Positions 62,527 through 64,000 of a stretch of DNA of 64,000 nucleotides are shown in pieces. This stretch comes from WTFY01 sp965203725 (GTDB taxonomy: Bacteria > Pseudomonadota > Gammaproteobacteria > UBA4575). Every line of letters begins with the position of its first letter. Position 1 is the first letter of the stretch. A program made the translations under genes and the position numbers. The stretch lies in the NCBI GenBank assembly GCA_965203725.1, contig CBDBDH010000003.1, forward strand, positions 1 to 64,000, in the 5' to 3' direction. The notes beneath the pieces were generated by a model. The model worked only from the letters and a program-made list of their open reading frames with translations. It ran no database searches and was not told the origin of the DNA.

Positions 62527-63135
62527 TCAAAAAACCGGATCGAGCGACAGAAGCATGCGTTCACCGGCACCGTGGGGAGATAGGTGAACGACACCGGCAA
62601 AGCGATTGTTCCACGCGCCACCCTTCAGTAACGACCAGTGGCCAGTGGTCAATTGCTGGATCTGCCGGCTGGCTTGGACGGGAAGTGCCGTGGTTTCAAG
62701 ATCGGCGAAGACCGCCCAATCGACATCGCTGTTGGCAATCCATTCTGTGCCCGCTCCGCTGAGCGTGATCAGCATGCGGCAAGGCACATGATCCACATGA
62801 AAGCGCGGGCACATGGGAGCGCTCAGTGCCTCGAGTCGAACACCCACCTGTTCACAGCCCACAAGTTCGCCTAGCATTTCGCTGGCCTCGGCGATTTGGT
62901 CAAGCAGTGCAGAATGTACGTCGGCATCGAGTGTCGCTGGCAACTCACTCGCCGGGGCATCGGGATCATCTGCAGGCTGGACCCATCGTAAGTGCGGAAC
63001 CTGACGCGAACGGATCAACTGCTGTGACAAGGCTTCACAAGTGCGCGCCTGCGGGCGTGTCACGCTGACGATTTCCACGTCCTCATCGTAGATCGCAGCA
63101 AAGTCGCCCAGCTGATCACTGATTACCTGTCGCAT
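62527..63135 (-). CDS. DUF1826 protein
   Basis: A 202-residue protein of the DUF1826 family. RFHVDHVPCRMLITLSGAGTEWI and HLSPHGAGERMLLSLDPVF resemble a cupin/dioxygenase-like core with His residues. The family usually lies beside COG0523 GTPases in zinc-limitation (Zur) regulons. Here its ATG overlaps the GTPase stop by one base, so it is the downstream gene of that pair. A metal-related role is inferred from context. Confidence 0.8.
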   Translation of the reverse strand: MRQVISDQLGDFAAIYDEDVEIVSVTRPQARTCEALSQQLIRSRQVPHLRWVQPADDPDAPASELPATLDADVHSALLDQIAEASEMLGELVGCEQVGVRLEALSAPMCPRFHVDHVPCRMLITLSGAGTEWIANSDVDWAVFADLETTALPVQASRQIQQLTTGHWSLLKGGAWNNRFAGVVHLSPHGAGERMLLSLDPVF

Positions 63136-64000
63136 CAGACGTCTGCCTCCTCGATTTCACGGGTCCATTGCGGGAAAGGGTCCGGGAGCTGTTTCCAGCT
63201 GTCCGGGCCGCCGGCAAGTTCTTGCTCATTCAGAAGGCATGCGTCCAGTGCCCGACTTGCCTGTTCTTCGTCGAGTCCTTGTCCGATGAAGACGATCTCC
63301 TGGCGCCGATCGCCGTAGGGCGGCTCGCACTTGCTTTCGATCGCCGCTCGATGTTCCGTGTGATCAGGCCACTGATCCTTGGGCATCGCTGACCAGAACA
63401 GGCCTGCAAATCCGTGATTCATGATGCCGCCTGCCTGGGACCAGGAGCCCGCCAGGTCGTAACGTGAAGCCAACCAGAAGTAACCTTTTGATCGAACCAG
63501 GTTGCCGTGGCGCCAACCCTTTACGAGAAAGTCGTAGAGCCGCTGGGGGTGAAACGGCTTTCGTGCCCGGTAGACGAAGCTGCCGATACCGTATTCCTCG
63601 GTTTCCGGCACGTGCTCGCCACGAAGTTCCGCCAGCCAGCCCGGGGCGTTCGCGGCCTCGGCCATATCAAACCTGCTTGTGCCCAGGATGGCGGCGGGCT
63701 CGATCTTTCCGTGCTCCGCGACGAGTACCTCGGCACCGGGATTCAGGCGGCGCAGTGTGGCGAGCAGTTCGTCGGTTTGAGCGCGATCGAGCAAATCGGT
63801 TTTTGTCGCCACGATGACATTGCTGAACTCGATCTGGTCAACGAGGAGATCGGCGATATTGCGTTCGTCGTCCTCGCCGACCTCCATGTCCTTGTCCTTG
63901 AGGCTTTCAGCCTCGACCATCAGCCGCGGAAAATTGTAAGCGTCGACGACGGTAACCAGGGTGTCGAGGCGGGCGACCGAGGACAGCGAGCGGCCCATCT
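63135..64000 (-). CDS. COG0523 metallochaperone GTPase, N-terminus off window
   Basis: The C-terminal 287 residues of a G3E-family GTPase; the N-terminal P-loop is beyond the window end. Visible parts are TLVTVVDAYNF, the G4-like motif VIVATKTDLLD, and the CobW C-terminal domain FHPQRLYDFLVKGWRHGNLVRSKGYFWLASR. Such proteins (ZigA/YciC type) move zinc to targets during zinc shortage. Pairing with DUF1826 fits a Zur-controlled operon; the promoter is outside the window. Confidence 0.88.
   Translation of the reverse strand, partial: MGRSLSSVARLDTLVTVVDAYNFPRLMVEAESLKDKDMEVGEDDERNIADLLVDQIEFSNVIVATKTDLLDRAQTDELLATLRRLNPGAEVLVAEHGKIEPAAILGTSRFDMAEAANAPGWLAELRGEHVPETEEYGIGSFVYRARKPFHPQRLYDFLVKGWRHGNLVRSKGYFWLASRYDLAGSWSQAGGIMNHGFAGLFWSAMPKDQWPDHTEHRAAIESKCEPPYGDRRQEIVFIGQGLDEEQASRALDACLLNEQELAGGPDSWKQLPDPFPQWTREIEEADV

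Noticed and set aside
1..64000. CRISPR arrays, rRNA genes or complete insertion sequences
   Set aside because: No regularly spaced repeats, no rRNA-like sequence and no transposase frames were seen.

Overview
The window looks like a stretch of gammaproteobacterial chromosome. It carries the fdxA-mutS-pncC-recA-recX-alaS-lysC-csrA cluster, cmoA/cmoB, lolC-lolD-msbA-lpxK-ycaR-kdsB and an ilvH-ilvC-psd-pssA-leuA block, all with gammaproteobacterial-type proteins. The core is GC-rich. A free-standing TusA-type protein, a small cytochrome c and an extracytoplasmic flavin-transfer cassette suggest a redox-versatile, possibly sulfur-oxidising organism. That lifestyle and any genus name are inference only.

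Layout. (1) 1-4400 is an accessory, element-like region of small plus-strand genes. It holds a sliding-clamp-like protein, a DUF3577/STY4534-type ICE protein, two CCLG/CIAGH-type phage-style proteins and two tandem XRE regulators. Genes are separated by hairpins and preceded by duplicated leader sequences. (2) 4400-5690 is scarred border DNA: a vapBC toxin-antitoxin locus fused by deletion, its palindromic operator, and the 3' end of a tRNA gene. (3) 5690-11340 holds a cytochrome c, a small gene behind a Fur-box-like site with a shrunken second copy, acetyl-CoA synthetase, an isochorismatase-fold hydrolase, an M48 protease and a TusA protein. (4) 11480-16340 holds branched-chain amino acid and phospholipid genes, including a leucine attenuator peptide with six consecutive Leu codons and a Psd-like protein without the usual Gly-Ser processing site. 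(5) 16340-32300 holds housekeeping genes: uracil-DNA glycosylase, RimI, RF3, CmoAB, ferredoxin, MutS, PncC, RecA/RecX, AlaS, aspartokinase, CsrA and an ammonium transporter. (6) 32450-47600 is a tRNA-anchored variable zone. It has a tRNA-Ser and two tRNA-Arg genes; each tRNA-Arg is followed several kb later by a degenerate copy of its own 3' half. Between them lie a decayed integrase, a small membrane/zinc-ribbon operon, a one-protein two-component system, two TonB-dependent receptors and MsrPQ. (7) 47600-52990 is an envelope and redox cassette: porin, FMN-binding protein, PepSY membrane protein, ApbE flavin transferase, a FadL-type channel and an outer-membrane protein fragment. (8) 53000-56400 is a minus-strand operon of circularly permuted ATP-grasp, alpha-E and transglutaminase-fold proteins. 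(9) 56680-62380 is lipoprotein and lipid A/Kdo export and synthesis. (10) 62520-64000 is a DUF1826 gene plus a COG0523 metallochaperone GTPase that runs off the window.

How the genes work together. The flavin cassette fits together as ApbE attaching FMN to the secreted FMN-binding protein, with the PepSY protein as a possible membrane electron donor and the porin giving access across the outer membrane. IlvH/IlvC and LeuA serve Val/Leu synthesis under leucine attenuation. PssA feeds phosphatidylserine synthesis, while the neighbouring Psd-like protein seems unable to self-process in the standard way. MsbA, LpxK and KdsB supply the lipid A/Kdo core while LolCD exports lipoproteins. The tRNA-Arg halves and the decayed integrase point to at least two past island insertions that are now immobile.
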